Assembly (NCBI GenBank): GCA_001772625.1 | Contig: MEVA01000016.1 | Span: forward strand, 1 to 37,490 | Length of the DNA: 37,490 nt | Source: a candidate division WWE3 bacterium RIFCSPHIGHO2_01_FULL_42_13 | GTDB taxonomy: Bacteria > Patescibacteriota > WWE3 > UBA101185 > UBA10185 | Direction: 5' to 3' | Shown: piece by piece, positions 16,531 through 25,600 of the stretch | Position numbering within the stretch: the stretch's first letter is position 1 | How the letters are laid out: every line of letters starts with the position of its first letter | Made by a program: the position numbers and the translations under genes | The notes under the pieces: generated by a model | The model's input: the letters and a program-made list of their open reading frames with translations, nothing else | Databases searched by the model: none | Told to the model about the DNA's origin: nothing

Positions 16531-19375
16531 CCCAATCACAGTTTGCTATCACATCAATGTTATGTTCTATTACCAAAACAGTGTTTCCACGGGAAGTAAG
16601 ACGTTTAATTATCGTAATAAGTCTTTCTAAATCAGCAAAATGAAGTCCAGTTGTAGGTTCGTCCAAAATATATAAGGTTCTACCTTTCATTTTCTTTGAA
16701 AGTTCGGTTGCAAGTTTTACTCTTTGAGCCTCACCACCAGAAAGTGTTGGCGCAGGTTGTCCAAGCTGAATGTAACCTAAACCTACATCATTTAAAGTTT
16801 TTATTTTTCTACGGATGGCCGGAACATTTTCAAAAAACTGTAAGCCCTCTTCAACAGTCATGTCTAAAACTTCGCTAATGTTTTTATCCTTGTAGGTTAC
16901 CTCCAAAGTTTCGCGGTTGTATCTTTTACCTCTACAAACTTCGCAGTTAACATAAACATCTGGCATAAACTGCATTTCAATTTTAATTTGGCCCTCGCCA
17001 TCGCACGCTTCACAACGCCCACCCTTAACATTAAAGCTAAACCTTCCGGGGCTGTAACCGCGGATTCTTGCCGCTTCAGTTTTAGCAAAAAGGGTGCGGA
17101 TATAATCAAAGGTTTTGGTGTAAGTGGCGGGGTTGGATTTAGGTGTTCTGCCAATTGGGGATTGATCTATTGCAATTACCTTATCGACATGTTCGGTGCC
17201 TTCTATTGATTTGAAAGGTTCGGCTCTTTCATAAATCTTTAAACCAAAATCTTGTCTTAAAGCCGTATATAAAGTATCCATAACTAAAGACGACTTTCCC
17301 GAACCCGAAACTCCGGTAACACAAACGAATTTTCCAAGCGGCACTTCAAAATTAATATTCTTTAAATTTCTTCCGGTTGCGCCTTTTAGTTTCAAAAACT
17401 CGCCGTTATAAACTCTTTTTTCTTCGTCCTCATCAATAGCTTCAATGTGCTTCATAACTTGCTTGCCAACTTTCTTCTTTCCGGATAAGTACTGGCCGGT
17501 TAGAGAGTTTTTATCTTTCATTATTTCTGCAGGCGTGCCCTGAGCCACAACTTTTCCTCCGTGTGCACCAGCTCCAGGCCCAAAATCCACAATATGATCG
17601 CTTTCCATCATAGTCTCGGTATCGTGCTCAACTACCAAAACCGTATTTCCCAGATCTCTTAAGTTTTTCAAGGTTTTAATCAAACGTCCCTGATCCTTTT
17701 GATGAAGCCCAATTGAAGGTTCGTCCAAAACATACAAAACTCCGGATAACCCCGAGCCAATTTGCGAGGCGAGTCTAATTCTTTGAGCCTCACCACCAGA
17801 TAAATCTCCAGCAGCTCTACTTAAAGTTAAGTAACTTAATCCCACGTCAACCAAAAACTTAATCCTATACATAATTTCTTTCATAATTGGCGTTGCAATG
17901 GTTTGTTCACGTTCCGAGCTTTTTTCATGAAGTTCCCCGCACCACTTAGCTAAAATATCCACGGACATTTCAGCAATCTCAAATATACTTTTTCCATCTA
18001 TAACCACACCCATCGCCGTGTCATTCAAACGTGAACCTAAACACTTGGGACACGGTTCCTTAACCATATACTTTTCAATTTCACGTCTTATAAAATCGGA
18101 ATTGGTCTCTTTATGTCTGCGGATTAAATTTGGGACAATTCCTTCAAAACGCGCGTGGAAAACATTTCTTTGTCCATCCTTAACATACTCAACTTTAAAC
18201 CTTTCATCGGTTGGGGTTCCGTAAAAAAGAATTCTGCGTGAAGCTTTATCAAGTTCGCCAATTGGAGTTTTTAAAGAAAAGCCGTAGGTCTTAGAAACAG
18301 CTTCCACAACCCTTGCCGTCCATGAGTACGAGTCAAAAAGGCTTGACCACGGGAAAACCCCGCCCTCTTTAATACTTAGCCGCGGATTTACTACCAAGTC
18401 TTCCTCGATGTTTAGCTGCGTCCCCAAACCATCACAAACTAAACAGGCTCCGTGAGGCGAGTTAAACGAAAACATTCTAGGTTCCAAGTCCGGTAAAGAA
18501 ATTCCACAGTGCGGACAAGCAAAATTTTCCGAAAACATCTGGTCTTCAAACTTTTTGGGTTTGGAATCTGCGGTAAAATCAAAATCTTTATCTTTAACAA
18601 TTGTTAAAACAACATAACCACTACTAAGTTTTAACGCAGTTTCTACAGTTTGATGAAGCAAACTGTGCAAAGCTTTTTCCTCCCCTGCCTCCTTAAGTTT
18701 TTTGTGGGTTACTATTTGACGGGAAAGAATAGCTTCAATTGTATGTTTGTTGGTTTTTATAAGCTCCAGGTGATCACTTAAGTCGTAGATTTGACCGTCA
18801 ATACGGGCTCTAACGATACTCTGCTTTTGAAGGTTTTCAAAAAGCGCAGAATACTCTCCCTTTCGATCTCTAATCACCGGAGACAAAATCATTAAGCGAA
18901 CTCCCCGCGCTGTTTTAAACTCCGGCTGCTCATGAATAGTTTTTAAAATATTATCAACAATTTGTTGTGAACTTTGTCTGCTAATCTCACGCCCACACTG
19001 CGGACAATGAGGGTGACCAATTCGCGCGTATAAAAGTCGCAAGAAATCGTAAACTTCGGTAACAGTTCCAACGGTTGAGCGTGGATTATTGGAAGTAGTT
19101 TTTTGATCAATAGCAATTGCGGGGGAAAGTCCTTCAATACTATCAACATCAGGCTTGTCCATTACTCCTAAAAACTGCCGCGCGTAAGCGGAAAGGCTTT
19201 CAACATATCTGCGCTGGCCTTCGGCATAAATTGTATCCATCGCAAGAGACGATTTTCCCGAACCGGAAACGCCAGTAAATACCACGAACTTATTTTTGGG
19301 AATTTTCAAATCAATGTTCTTTAAGTTGTGCTGACGGGCACCACGGACTGTAATTGTATCTTGAGGGTTTGGCAT
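16388..19375 (-). CDS. uvrA: Excinuclease ABC subunit A
   Basis: 995 residues, the damage-sensing ATPase of nucleotide excision repair. Two ABC modules are seen: first Walker [14 protein letters not shown], signature [19 protein letters not shown] with [11 protein letters not shown]; second Walker [14 protein letters not shown], signature [18 protein letters not shown] with [13 protein letters not shown]. Zinc-module cysteines appear in [25 protein letters not shown] and CEACDGEG...CEVC, and an additional CPQC motif (one pair) near residue 125. The start ATG gives [23 protein letters not shown], the normal N-terminus. The promoter carries the same motif as lexA (see 19391-19403), so SOS control is likely. 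Confidence 0.97.
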   Translation of the reverse strand: MPNPQDTITVRGARQHNLKNIDLKIPKNKFVVFTGVSGSGKSSLAMDTIYAEGQRRYVESLSAYARQFLGVMDKPDVDSIEGLSPAIAIDQKTTSNNPRSTVGTVTEVYDFLRLLYARIGHPHCPQCGREISRQSSQQIVDNILKTIHEQPEFKTARGVRLMILSPVIRDRKGEYSALFENLQKQSIVRARIDGQIYDLSDHLELIKTNKHTIEAILSRQIVTHKKLKEAGEEKALHSLLHQTVETALKLSSGYVVLTIVKDKDFDFTADSKPKKFEDQMFSENFACPHCGISLPDLEPRMFSFNSPHGACLVCDGLGTQLNIEEDLVVNPRLSIKEGGVFPWSSLFDSYSWTARVVEAVSKTYGFSLKTPIGELDKASRRILFYGTPTDERFKVEYVKDGQRNVFHARFEGIVPNLIRRHKETNSDFIRREIEKYMVKEPCPKCLGSRLNDTAMGVVIDGKSIFEIAEMSVDILAKWCGELHEKSSEREQTIATPIMKEIMYRIKFLVDVGLSYLTLSRAAGDLSGGEAQRIRLASQIGSGLSGVLYVLDEPSIGLHQKDQGRLIKTLKNLRDLGNTVLVVEHDTETMMESDHIVDFGPGAGAHGGKVVAQGTPAEIMKDKNSLTGQYLSGKKKVGKQVMKHIEAIDEDEEKRVYNGEFLKLKGATGRNLKNINFEVPLGKFVCVTGVSGSGKSSLVMDTLYTALRQDFGLKIYERAEPFKSIEGTEHVDKVIAIDQSPIGRTPKSNPATYTKTFDYIRTLFAKTEAARIRGYSPGRFSFNVKGGRCEACDGEGQIKIEMQFMPDVYVNCEVCRGKRYNRETLEVTYKDKNISEVLDMTVEEGLQFFENVPAIRRKIKTLNDVGLGYIQLGQPAPTLSGGEAQRVKLATELSKKMKGRTLYILDEPTTGLHFADLERLITIIKRLTSRGNTVLVIEHNIDVIANCDWVIDLGPEGGEAGGEILFSGPRDELPANKSSYTAEVLRQQLQKEKKLV

Positions 19376-19384
19376 GACCTATTT

Positions 19385-19413
19385 ATATTACGGTAAAGTT
19401 TCGGGTTTGTGAA
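19385..19413 (-). promoter_or_regulatory. uvrA promoter containing the candidate LexA box
   Basis: Minus strand TTCACA, 17-base spacer, TAATAT, ending 9 bases before the uvrA ATG, so the leader would be about 3 bases. The spacer holds CGAAACTTTACCG (19391-19403), directly against the -10. The lexA promoter has the same 13-mer in the opposite orientation, differing at two positions. Confidence 0.65.
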
Positions 19414-19484
19414 TAGGAAATTGAAAGTGTATACTCGTCTTTATCCTATAAGCTATGTGCGGAAAACCGCAGAAGGAGAGACCA

Positions 19485-20624
19485 GTGGCAAATTCAAACT
19501 TGCTTACCCTCACTGCTATTAAGGCAGATGTTGGAAGCAGAGGAGGGCACACCCAACCTTCAGAAGAAATGGTTGCGGTGTGTGAGGAAGAAATGCACAA
19601 TGCAGTTGGCGAGACACTCTTGGACTGTCGTGTGACAACTACAGGCGATGATATTTGCATGTTGATGTCGCATCTTCCGGAGAACGGCCCAAGCGTAAAT
19701 GATCTTGCATGGAAAGCGTTGGATCGGGCCGGGGACATTGCAAAAACGCAAGGTCTCTATGGAGCAAAGCAAGACTTGCTCACAAGCGCGCCATCTGGAA
19801 ATGTCCGAGGGGCAGGGCCTGGTGTCGCTTCAATCACCTTCGCCACAGACGCCCCGGAACGCCCAGCCGAAACATTCATGGTGGTGACAGCCGACAAGTG
19901 TGGGCCAGGCATTTTCAACTTCCTGTTCGGAAAGGTTTTCACCGATCCCGACATGGCTGCCGGCTTGATGTTACCAAATATGCTTGATGGGTTCACTTTC
20001 ACCATGATTGATATGGAGCATGTTGAACCAGGAAAGAATGTTGACAGGGTAATCAGGCTCGACGGTGGGAAGGAACTTCCCAAACTGAAGTTGCTACTTC
20101 GTGGAGAAGATGAGTATGGGATTTTAGCGATCCACTCCAACCGATACCCGCACCAACAGGTGGCATCGACATCCACCGACAGACTCCATTCGATTGCCGG
20201 TGTCTACAAGGGTAAGGATGATCCCGTAGGGCTCGTTCGCACACAAGGCATCTTCCCTGCACCAGAAGAGCTTATGTCACCCTTTACGGTAGCGCCATAT
20301 GTTGCGGGTGACGCGCGTGGCAGCCATAACATGCCTCTCATGCCTGTGCCTATCAACACAGCCGTAACTGGGGTGTACTGCTTGCCGATCGTGTCGGCGA
20401 TGGCGTACTCCATTACGCCAGAGGGGATGTTTTCTGAGGGCGTAGACATGTTTGACAACCCAGCTTGGGACAGCACTCGTAAAAAGGCCCAGCTAAAAGC
20501 TATGCTGATGCGCGAACAAGGATCCTTCGGATGTGCCATGCTACCTTACAGCCAGCTTGAATATGCTGCCTACAGGAAAGTTATGGAGGATCTTAATGAA
20601 AGGTTTGTAACTGAGAGTCGTTAA
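19485..20624 (+). CDS. Class V (archaeal-type) fructose-1,6-bisphosphate aldolase/phosphatase family protein
   Basis: About 379 residues. The family (FBPase_3) acts in gluconeogenesis, making fructose 6-phosphate. Matching segments are IKADVGSRGGH (metal-binding Asp and His), YGAKQDLLTSAPSGNVRGAGPGVA, ERPAETFMVVTADKCGPGIFN, DPDMAAGLMLPNMLDGFTF, IAGVYKGKDDPVGLVRTQG and ARGSHNMPLMPV. I prefer the GTG at 19485, preceded by AAGGAGAG at 4 bases, over the track's ATG at 19455, which has no ribosome site. The segment where archaeal enzymes carry the Schiff-base lysine (usually VIKR) reads GILAIHSNRY with no lysine, so the aldolase activity may be lost. The DNA is GC-richer than its neighbours, suggesting transfer. 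Confidence 0.88.
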   Translation: MANSNLLTLTAIKADVGSRGGHTQPSEEMVAVCEEEMHNAVGETLLDCRVTTTGDDICMLMSHLPENGPSVNDLAWKALDRAGDIAKTQGLYGAKQDLLTSAPSGNVRGAGPGVASITFATDAPERPAETFMVVTADKCGPGIFNFLFGKVFTDPDMAAGLMLPNMLDGFTFTMIDMEHVEPGKNVDRVIRLDGGKELPKLKLLLRGEDEYGILAIHSNRYPHQQVASTSTDRLHSIAGVYKGKDDPVGLVRTQGIFPAPEELMSPFTVAPYVAGDARGSHNMPLMPVPINTAVTGVYCLPIVSAMAYSITPEGMFSEGVDMFDNPAWDSTRKKAQLKAMLMREQGSFGCAMLPYSQLEYAAYRKVMEDLNERFVTESR

Positions 20625-20657
20625 AAATCAGTGCAAAACTATGGCACTCGTGCCAAA

Positions 20658-20692
20658 GGGCAGTTCATTCTTTGAACTGTCCTTAGTTTTTT
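20658..20692 (+). terminator. Rho-independent terminator of the FBPase-type gene
   Basis: GGGCAGTTCA pairs with TGAACTGTCC (10 bp, one G-U) around a 5-base loop, followed by TTAGTTTTTT. It lies 34 bases past the stop and its T tract runs into the 3' end of the convergent ROK kinase gene. Confidence 0.85.
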
Positions 20693-21522
20693 CTTACCAT
20701 TTCGTTTATCAAATCGAAGCCGCCTAAAACCCCATTTATATCACCAAGGTCTGATTTCACGACTTTGGGAATCTCGACAATGTTTTCCTCAATCTCTTTA
20801 AACATCGCATCTTTAAACTTTTCGAACTGATTAGACACTCCCCCTCCAAGAATAACTATTTGCGGGCTCCACAAAGCTTGTAAATTAATTATTCCGGAAG
20901 CCACATGCCTTCCAAACTCATCCCAAACCTTCTGATCCTCGCAAGTTTCGGGATCAACCCCATAAAATTCTCTAAGAGCTGAGCCTGAAGCATAAGCTTC
21001 AAAATGTCCTTTGGGAACTTCCCTATTAGGAAATCTTCTTCCGCCTTCTAATATGACTTGTCTACCCGGCTCCAAATTTCTAGGCGTGTTGAGTATTTTC
21101 TTATCCAAAATTAATGTGCCGCCAAGGCCAGTGCTTAAAGTTAAGTATGCAACCGCTCTGTAGTTCTTTCCTTGACCTCTTATAGCTTCCCCAAGTCCAG
21201 CTAGTGCGGCGTCATTTTCTACAATCAGATTGGCACCTTTCTCAACTCCAAAGAATTCTTCAAAAGGCATGTCTTTTACACCTGGGATGCGGGGTATTCT
21301 AAGAACCTTTCTCTCATATCTATCGATCGCTCCCGGAACTCCAATACATACATATTCAACCTCCTCACCATCAATAACTTTAGAAATTGCTTGATGAACG
21401 GACTTTCTTAATCCTTCAATATCAGGTATCGTTAAAAACCTTTCAATCTTATAAATCTCCTTCAAATCTTTCGAGGAGGCAACCCGTGTATTTGTTCCGC
21501 CTAAATCTATTGAGATATACAT
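20683..21522 (-). CDS. ROK-family sugar kinase (glucokinase-like)
   Basis: 279 residues. The phosphate-binding loop ISIDLGGTNTRVA at the N-terminus, CIGVPGAID, the catalytic Asp in VENDAALAGLGEA, LSTGLGGTLILD and the late glycine motif VILGGGVSN define a ROK-family ATP-dependent hexose kinase. The family's usual zinc site (CxCGxxGCxE) is absent: the equivalent region reads KGHFEAYASGSAL. Its start overlaps the end of the 6-phosphogluconolactonase-like gene by 16 bases, so the two are co-translated, which suggests joint entry of hexose into a phosphate pathway. The exact sugar cannot be told from sequence. Confidence 0.85.
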   Translation of the reverse strand: MYISIDLGGTNTRVASSKDLKEIYKIERFLTIPDIEGLRKSVHQAISKVIDGEEVEYVCIGVPGAIDRYERKVLRIPRIPGVKDMPFEEFFGVEKGANLIVENDAALAGLGEAIRGQGKNYRAVAYLTLSTGLGGTLILDKKILNTPRNLEPGRQVILEGGRRFPNREVPKGHFEAYASGSALREFYGVDPETCEDQKVWDEFGRHVASGIINLQALWSPQIVILGGGVSNQFEKFKDAMFKEIEENIVEIPKVVKSDLGDINGVLGGFDLINEMVRKN

Positions 21523-22181
21523 ATTACCTCCACATCTTCCATTTCTTTAAAAACTAACGCCGGAAACTTAGCAATTTCTTCTTCTCTCATTATATCCTCA
21601 AAAGCTTTAAGTTTTTCTTTGGTATTCAAAAGCACAATGGCAACATCAACATGATTTCTTATGGTATTAAGGGTTAAGGTAACTCTTTCACCGTATTTAT
21701 CCCCACTTTTATATCCAATCACTAACTCTTCTGAAGCAATAGCTGGACTGTCCGGAACAATACCCGCAATATGTCCAGCCTCACTTACCCCAAAAACTCC
21801 AATTATTCTTCCAGCGTATTCAACAAAAAGGTCAGATAGCTTTGACGCGTAAAGTATCGAGGTCTTTTCAACAGTGTTTTCGCCTATTAGCATAGGATGA
21901 AACCTTCTACCTTCTCTTTCTATGCGAACCAGTAAGCCCGAGTCCTTAATCATTCTATAGTTACTAAACTCATGCATGGGAAAGGTTCCCCAGCGGTCAT
22001 CAACCTGTGCGGTGTCTCGTGGCAGTTTGAAACTATCGTTATTAGCCATCTGAAAATAGAGTTCTTCAGGAGATTTACCACCGGAAAGAAGTAATAAATA
22101 ATCGTTAAATTTGTTTAACAGGTTTATAACGTACTCGGCCTGTTTTTCAACAGATTTTACTTTGACGATTCTTATGGACAT
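21507..22181 (-). CDS. 6-phosphogluconolactonase / NagB-superfamily protein
   Basis: 224 residues. The N-terminal LLLLSGGKSPEELY motif, the VDDRWGTFPMHEFSNYRMI segment (compare WGDER...SNY in 6PGL) and GVSEAGHIAGIVPDSPA (compare GxGxDGHxASLFPG) place it in the SOL/6PGL branch of the NagB fold. These enzymes hydrolyse 6-phosphogluconolactone or isomerise amino-sugar phosphates. Coupling to a hexose kinase favours the first. No glucose-6-phosphate dehydrogenase is in the window. TATAAT lies 7 bases before the ATG, inside the 3' end of the preceding gene. Confidence 0.78.
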   Translation of the reverse strand: MSIRIVKVKSVEKQAEYVINLLNKFNDYLLLLSGGKSPEELYFQMANNDSFKLPRDTAQVDDRWGTFPMHEFSNYRMIKDSGLLVRIEREGRRFHPMLIGENTVEKTSILYASKLSDLFVEYAGRIIGVFGVSEAGHIAGIVPDSPAIASEELVIGYKSGDKYGERVTLTLNTIRNHVDVAIVLLNTKEKLKAFEDIMREEEIAKFPALVFKEMEDVEVICISQ

Positions 22182-22188
22182 TAAGAAA

Positions 22189-22194
22189 ATTATA
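22189..22194 (-). promoter_or_regulatory. -10 box of the 6PGL-ROK pair, 7 bases before the ATG
   Basis: Minus strand TATAAT, then TTTCTTA, then ATG. It overlaps the stop region of the HrcA-like gene. No Shine-Dalgarno is present, so the transcript is predicted to be leaderless. Confidence 0.5.
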
Positions 22195-22738
22195 CATGGA
22201 AGCGGAGGAACTCAAAAAAGCTAACAGCAAGCTTAAAATCCATCGGGAAAAGCCCAACAAGCCCAAGCCTGCGATTTCCAAACTCTTTATAGATGAAAGC
22301 CACGTTATTAAGCCTAGATGAACTTATATTAATGTGATTTGTTACAAGTGTCGGGTAAAGCGAAAAGTTGTCTTCAATAAAATTCCAGATCTTCTTTGGG
22401 TTTTCAAGAAAATTCAGAACCTTGCCAACCTCATCGTGAGTTTCTAAATACCTTAAGCCGCGTAGTTTTACGCTCTTTTTGCCTAAACTAAAGGCACAAC
22501 AACCCAAAGCCTCTGAAAAATACTCCAGCAAACCACCTATATCGTTGTTTCTCACAACTTCTTTAACAAAATTGTCTAAACGAAGTTGATAGTGCAGCGG
22601 CAACTCAAAATCGTTAAAAACAATTTCTGAAAGGTACTTCCTAAAAAGCTTATCGGTGACGACGTCTGAATCTTCACCATTAAGCTTTTGAAATACCCTT
22701 ATATTTAAGTTTGTTAGTTTAGTTCCACTACTTTCCAA
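22190..22738 (-). CDS. HrcA-like effector domain protein without a DNA-binding domain
   Basis: 182 residues, start uncertain (TTG at 22738; a stop lies 11 codons further upstream, so it cannot be much longer). The C-terminus THINISSSRLNNVAFIYKEFGNRRLGLVGLFPMDFKLAVSFFEFLRFHV follows the HrcA C-terminal pattern (IGxE...sLV...Y...G.LGIIGP.RMDY...I..LEYL). The middle, LRGLRYLETHDEVGKVLNFLENPKKIWNFIEDN, matches HrcA's EGLSNLLxQPEF...LLxLLE region. Normal HrcA is about 340 residues with an N-terminal winged helix that binds CIRCE; here that part is missing and there is no space for it. It may sense chaperone state without binding DNA, or be a relic. Family call from pattern only. Confidence 0.55.
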   Translation of the reverse strand: MESSGTKLTNLNIRVFQKLNGEDSDVVTDKLFRKYLSEIVFNDFELPLHYQLRLDNFVKEVVRNNDIGGLLEYFSEALGCCAFSLGKKSVKLRGLRYLETHDEVGKVLNFLENPKKIWNFIEDNFSLYPTLVTNHINISSSRLNNVAFIYKEFGNRRLGLVGLFPMDFKLAVSFFEFLRFHV

Positions 22739-22777
22739 CCAAAACCAGTTGAGCAGGTGAACTGTCTTTCAATCTTA

Positions 22778-23167
22778 TTAATAATTACAGCTTACGGTAA
22801 GTTCTTGTCCTTCACTTATCTCCGACCAAACGCTTAGGCCATTTTCTGCAGCAATGAGGTTGTACATTTCTCCATCACCACAAACTCTTTCTGCTACCTG
22901 CCAAAGCCCCTCGCCAGCCTGAACTGTAACTATGTTAGGGGTGCCTGCGGTTTCTTCTGTTTGAGTTTCCTGCGCGTTGAAGATTTCGTTAAGTAACCCG
23001 CCTCTGTCTTCGGAAGTGTTACCAAAGTACCAAATGCTAAAAGCGGCAATAAGAACAAGAATTACGACTCCGGTAAGAAGATTTCCCCAGTTTGCTTCGG
23101 GGTTATCCCTTCTTATAGAAGCCATGAAATTGTTTAAACCTTGTCTAAATCTATTCACAAAGTTCAC
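22778..23167 (-). CDS. Membrane-anchored LysM-domain protein
   Basis: About 129 residues. A cytoplasmic N-terminus (VNRFRQGLNNFMASIRRDNPEANWG) is followed by a transmembrane helix (LLTGVVILVLIAAFSIWYF), a short linker and a LysM-like module at the C-terminus (IVTVQAGEGLWQVAERVCGDGEMYNLIAAENGL...ISEGQELTV). LysM domains bind peptidoglycan sugars, so the protein probably holds the membrane to the wall. Two cysteines in the module could form a disulfide. The track begins at a TTG two codons upstream; the GTG at 23167 is at least as likely. It follows the class A PBP gene by about 14 bases, which fits a cell wall role. Confidence 0.8.
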   Translation of the reverse strand: MNFVNRFRQGLNNFMASIRRDNPEANWGNLLTGVVILVLIAAFSIWYFGNTSEDRGGLLNEIFNAQETQTEETAGTPNIVTVQAGEGLWQVAERVCGDGEMYNLIAAENGLSVWSEISEGQELTVSCNY

Positions 23168-23181
23168 CCCCAATCAAAGAA

Positions 23182-25527
23182 TTAATCATCGTTATCATCC
23201 TTTTTGTTATCATCGGAGGGATCGCACAGGTGTGCGGGGGCAGAACCCTTAACAAATACTTCACTTCTATTATCACATTCTGGGTCAACTTTTACAAAGA
23301 CGTTGGAGGGGGCTTCAAAAGGCTCATTTGGCTTTCCCTCTAAGAGAACTAGCATTATTTTATTCCAGATAGGCGATGCTCCCGAAAGTCCCGAACTGAG
23401 TATTGGGTTCATCGGGGTGTTGTCGTTATTTCCCACCCACGTTCCAACCGTAAAAGAGGGCGTATAACCAAATGTCCAGTTATCACGTTTGGAATCTGTA
23501 GTTCCGGTTTTTACCGCAACCTGATGGCCTGGTATAACTAAAGTGCTATTGGGGCCAAACGCCGCGCTTCTTGCATTGTTATCCGACAGAATATTTGAGA
23601 TTAAATACGAAACCCCTTTTGAAATAAGCCCACGGCCCTCGGATTCAGCATTGTAAATTTCATAACCGTTAGCGTCTTTTATAGATAAAATTGGCTCAAC
23701 CTTTTTGTACTCGCCACTACGCGCAAAAGTGGCGTACAAGTTCGCTAGATCCAAAAGTCTTATTTCTTTTCCACCCAAAGTAATGGAAATTCCATACGAT
23801 CCGTCAACTTCCCATCTTTGAAATCCCAGCTTTTTGCCAAATTCTACAATTTTGTCAGGTCCTAAAGTGTTTGCCACTTTTACCGCCGGTATATTGTACG
23901 AATTGGCAAGCGCCTGCCTTAACGTAACTTTCCCGTGATATCTCCCATCGTAGTTTACTGGCGTGTAGGGTGCAGAACCTGGAAAACTAAAGGTAATCTT
24001 TTCGTCTTCTATAACGGTTGCGGGCGTAAACCCGTTTTCTAAAGCTAAGGCGTAGGTTAGAGGCTTGATTGAAGAACCTGGCTGTCTGAAAGCCGTAATA
24101 ATATCTACTTCTCCGTCAATTGTGTCGCTGAAAAAGTCCGTGGAGCCAACATAGCTTAAAACTTCACCATTTCTTGAGTCTAAAACCAGCGCCGCCCCGT
24201 TTGAAAAGTTAAGATACGAGTTATTAACCACTTCGCTTGTCACAATATCCTGAACCTTGTTTTGCAAATCCAAATCTAGAGTTGTTGTAATTGTAAGACC
24301 GCCTAAATTTACCAGACGGGTTCCGTATTCATGCTCCAGTTGGTCGCGGATGAAATTAACAAAATGGGGCGCTCTTATGTATTCTGTCTGTGGCGAGAAG
24401 TTTAGGGTTTCTGCTAAAGCCAAATCCACATCTGCCCGGCTCGCGTATCCTAACTCAACCATCTGCTCTAAAACCTGCGTCTGCCTCTGCTTACTCGCCC
24501 TTACATTCCCCGTAAAAGGCGAAAAAGAAGATGGTGACGAAGGAAGGCCAGCAAGAAAGGCCGCTTCTGCCAGATTTAAATCTTCAACATTTTTTCCAAA
24601 AAACTTTTGCGAGGCTGACTGAATTCCCCAAGCTGTGCCTCCATAAGAAATGTTATTTAAGTACATCTCAAGAATTTCGTCTTTTGTGTAGGCTTGCTCG
24701 GCCATTAAAGCCACAACTATTTCCTTAGTTTTTCGCGATATTGTTCTTTCAGGATCAAGGAGCACGTTTTTTACCAATTGTTGAGTTATAGTTGAGCCAC
24801 CCTGCAAACCACCATTGAAAAGATTATTCCATGCAGCCCGTAACATTGCCCTAAAGTCCACACCAATGTGAGAATAAAAACCTCTATCTTCTATAGCCAA
24901 AGTTGCCTGAATAACATGTTGGGGAATTTTATCAAGCGAAACCGGGTCATAGTTTTTGTCAACATAGATTTCGTAAAGAAGGTGGCCCTGCCTATCTAAA
25001 ATGCGTGTGGATTTATGATTTACTTGTGAAAGAAGTTCCGGGCGCGGAAGTTCGCGGTACCAGATATAAACTCTAAAAGGTGTATAAATAAACAAAAGCG
25101 AGAAAATAATTCCGAGAACAAAAGGCGCGTACCTGCTACCCTTAAGCGTTTTTCTAACCTTTCTAACAATTTTACTTTTTTTGCCCTTTTTTAATTCTTT
25201 GACCAAATTTGTGAATTGGGGCTGCAATTTCTTAACGGCCTCCACAGCAAACACTGCGATCTTCAAAACATGTGGTATTAATTTTTTGTAAAATTTGCGA
25301 ATTTTCTTTGAAATCGGCTTTAGGTTTGAATTAAGCCTAAGTTTACGAATAGGGCTTTTGATTTTTGGGAATTTGAATTTAAGTTTAGGAAATCTTTTTG
25401 GCTTTAATTTAATCTTGGCCGAAAACCTGACAATTTTTTCAAACGGTAGCAAAACACTTCGGCCAACAAAAATAACAATACCAATCAAAGCAGCTATAGA
25501 ACTGTTTAAAAGCTTTTTAAAATTCAT
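23182..25527 (-). CDS. Class A penicillin-binding protein (PBP1A-like, glycosyltransferase-transpeptidase)
   Basis: 781 residues. After a hydrophobic stretch (about 10-28) comes a lysine-rich region of about 100 residues with repeated KxKxPKxK-like segments, then the main membrane helix (about 134-150). The GT51 domain has AIEDRGFYSHIGVDFRAM (catalytic Glu about 213) and GGSTITQQLVKN. The transpeptidase has SSIK (about S485), SYN in ANSYNIPAVKV, and KTGTTDSK. It polymerises and cross-links peptidoglycan outside the membrane. The C-terminus is acidic (DDNKKDDNDD). The long basic cytoplasmic part is unusual in length. uvrB ends 74 bases upstream. Confidence 0.95.
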   Translation of the reverse strand: MNFKKLLNSSIAALIGIVIFVGRSVLLPFEKIVRFSAKIKLKPKRFPKLKFKFPKIKSPIRKLRLNSNLKPISKKIRKFYKKLIPHVLKIAVFAVEAVKKLQPQFTNLVKELKKGKKSKIVRKVRKTLKGSRYAPFVLGIIFSLLFIYTPFRVYIWYRELPRPELLSQVNHKSTRILDRQGHLLYEIYVDKNYDPVSLDKIPQHVIQATLAIEDRGFYSHIGVDFRAMLRAAWNNLFNGGLQGGSTITQQLVKNVLLDPERTISRKTKEIVVALMAEQAYTKDEILEMYLNNISYGGTAWGIQSASQKFFGKNVEDLNLAEAAFLAGLPSSPSSFSPFTGNVRASKQRQTQVLEQMVELGYASRADVDLALAETLNFSPQTEYIRAPHFVNFIRDQLEHEYGTRLVNLGGLTITTTLDLDLQNKVQDIVTSEVVNNSYLNFSNGAALVLDSRNGEVLSYVGSTDFFSDTIDGEVDIITAFRQPGSSIKPLTYALALENGFTPATVIEDEKITFSFPGSAPYTPVNYDGRYHGKVTLRQALANSYNIPAVKVANTLGPDKIVEFGKKLGFQRWEVDGSYGISITLGGKEIRLLDLANLYATFARSGEYKKVEPILSIKDANGYEIYNAESEGRGLISKGVSYLISNILSDNNARSAAFGPNSTLVIPGHQVAVKTGTTDSKRDNWTFGYTPSFTVGTWVGNNDNTPMNPILSSGLSGASPIWNKIMLVLLEGKPNEPFEAPSNVFVKVDPECDNRSEVFVKGSAPAHLCDPSDDNKKDDNDD

Positions 25528-25600
25528 TAAACGCGATGGCAGGGGAATTTACGCTGGCTTCATTTAACTTCAATGGTAGCCTAGAGTCAAGGAGTTTGGG

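Noticed and set aside
19455-19484. Ten extra codons at the start of the FBPase-type gene
   Set aside because: No ribosome site before the ATG at 19455, while the GTG at 19485 has AAGGAGAG at 4 bases and gives the family's normal N-terminal length.
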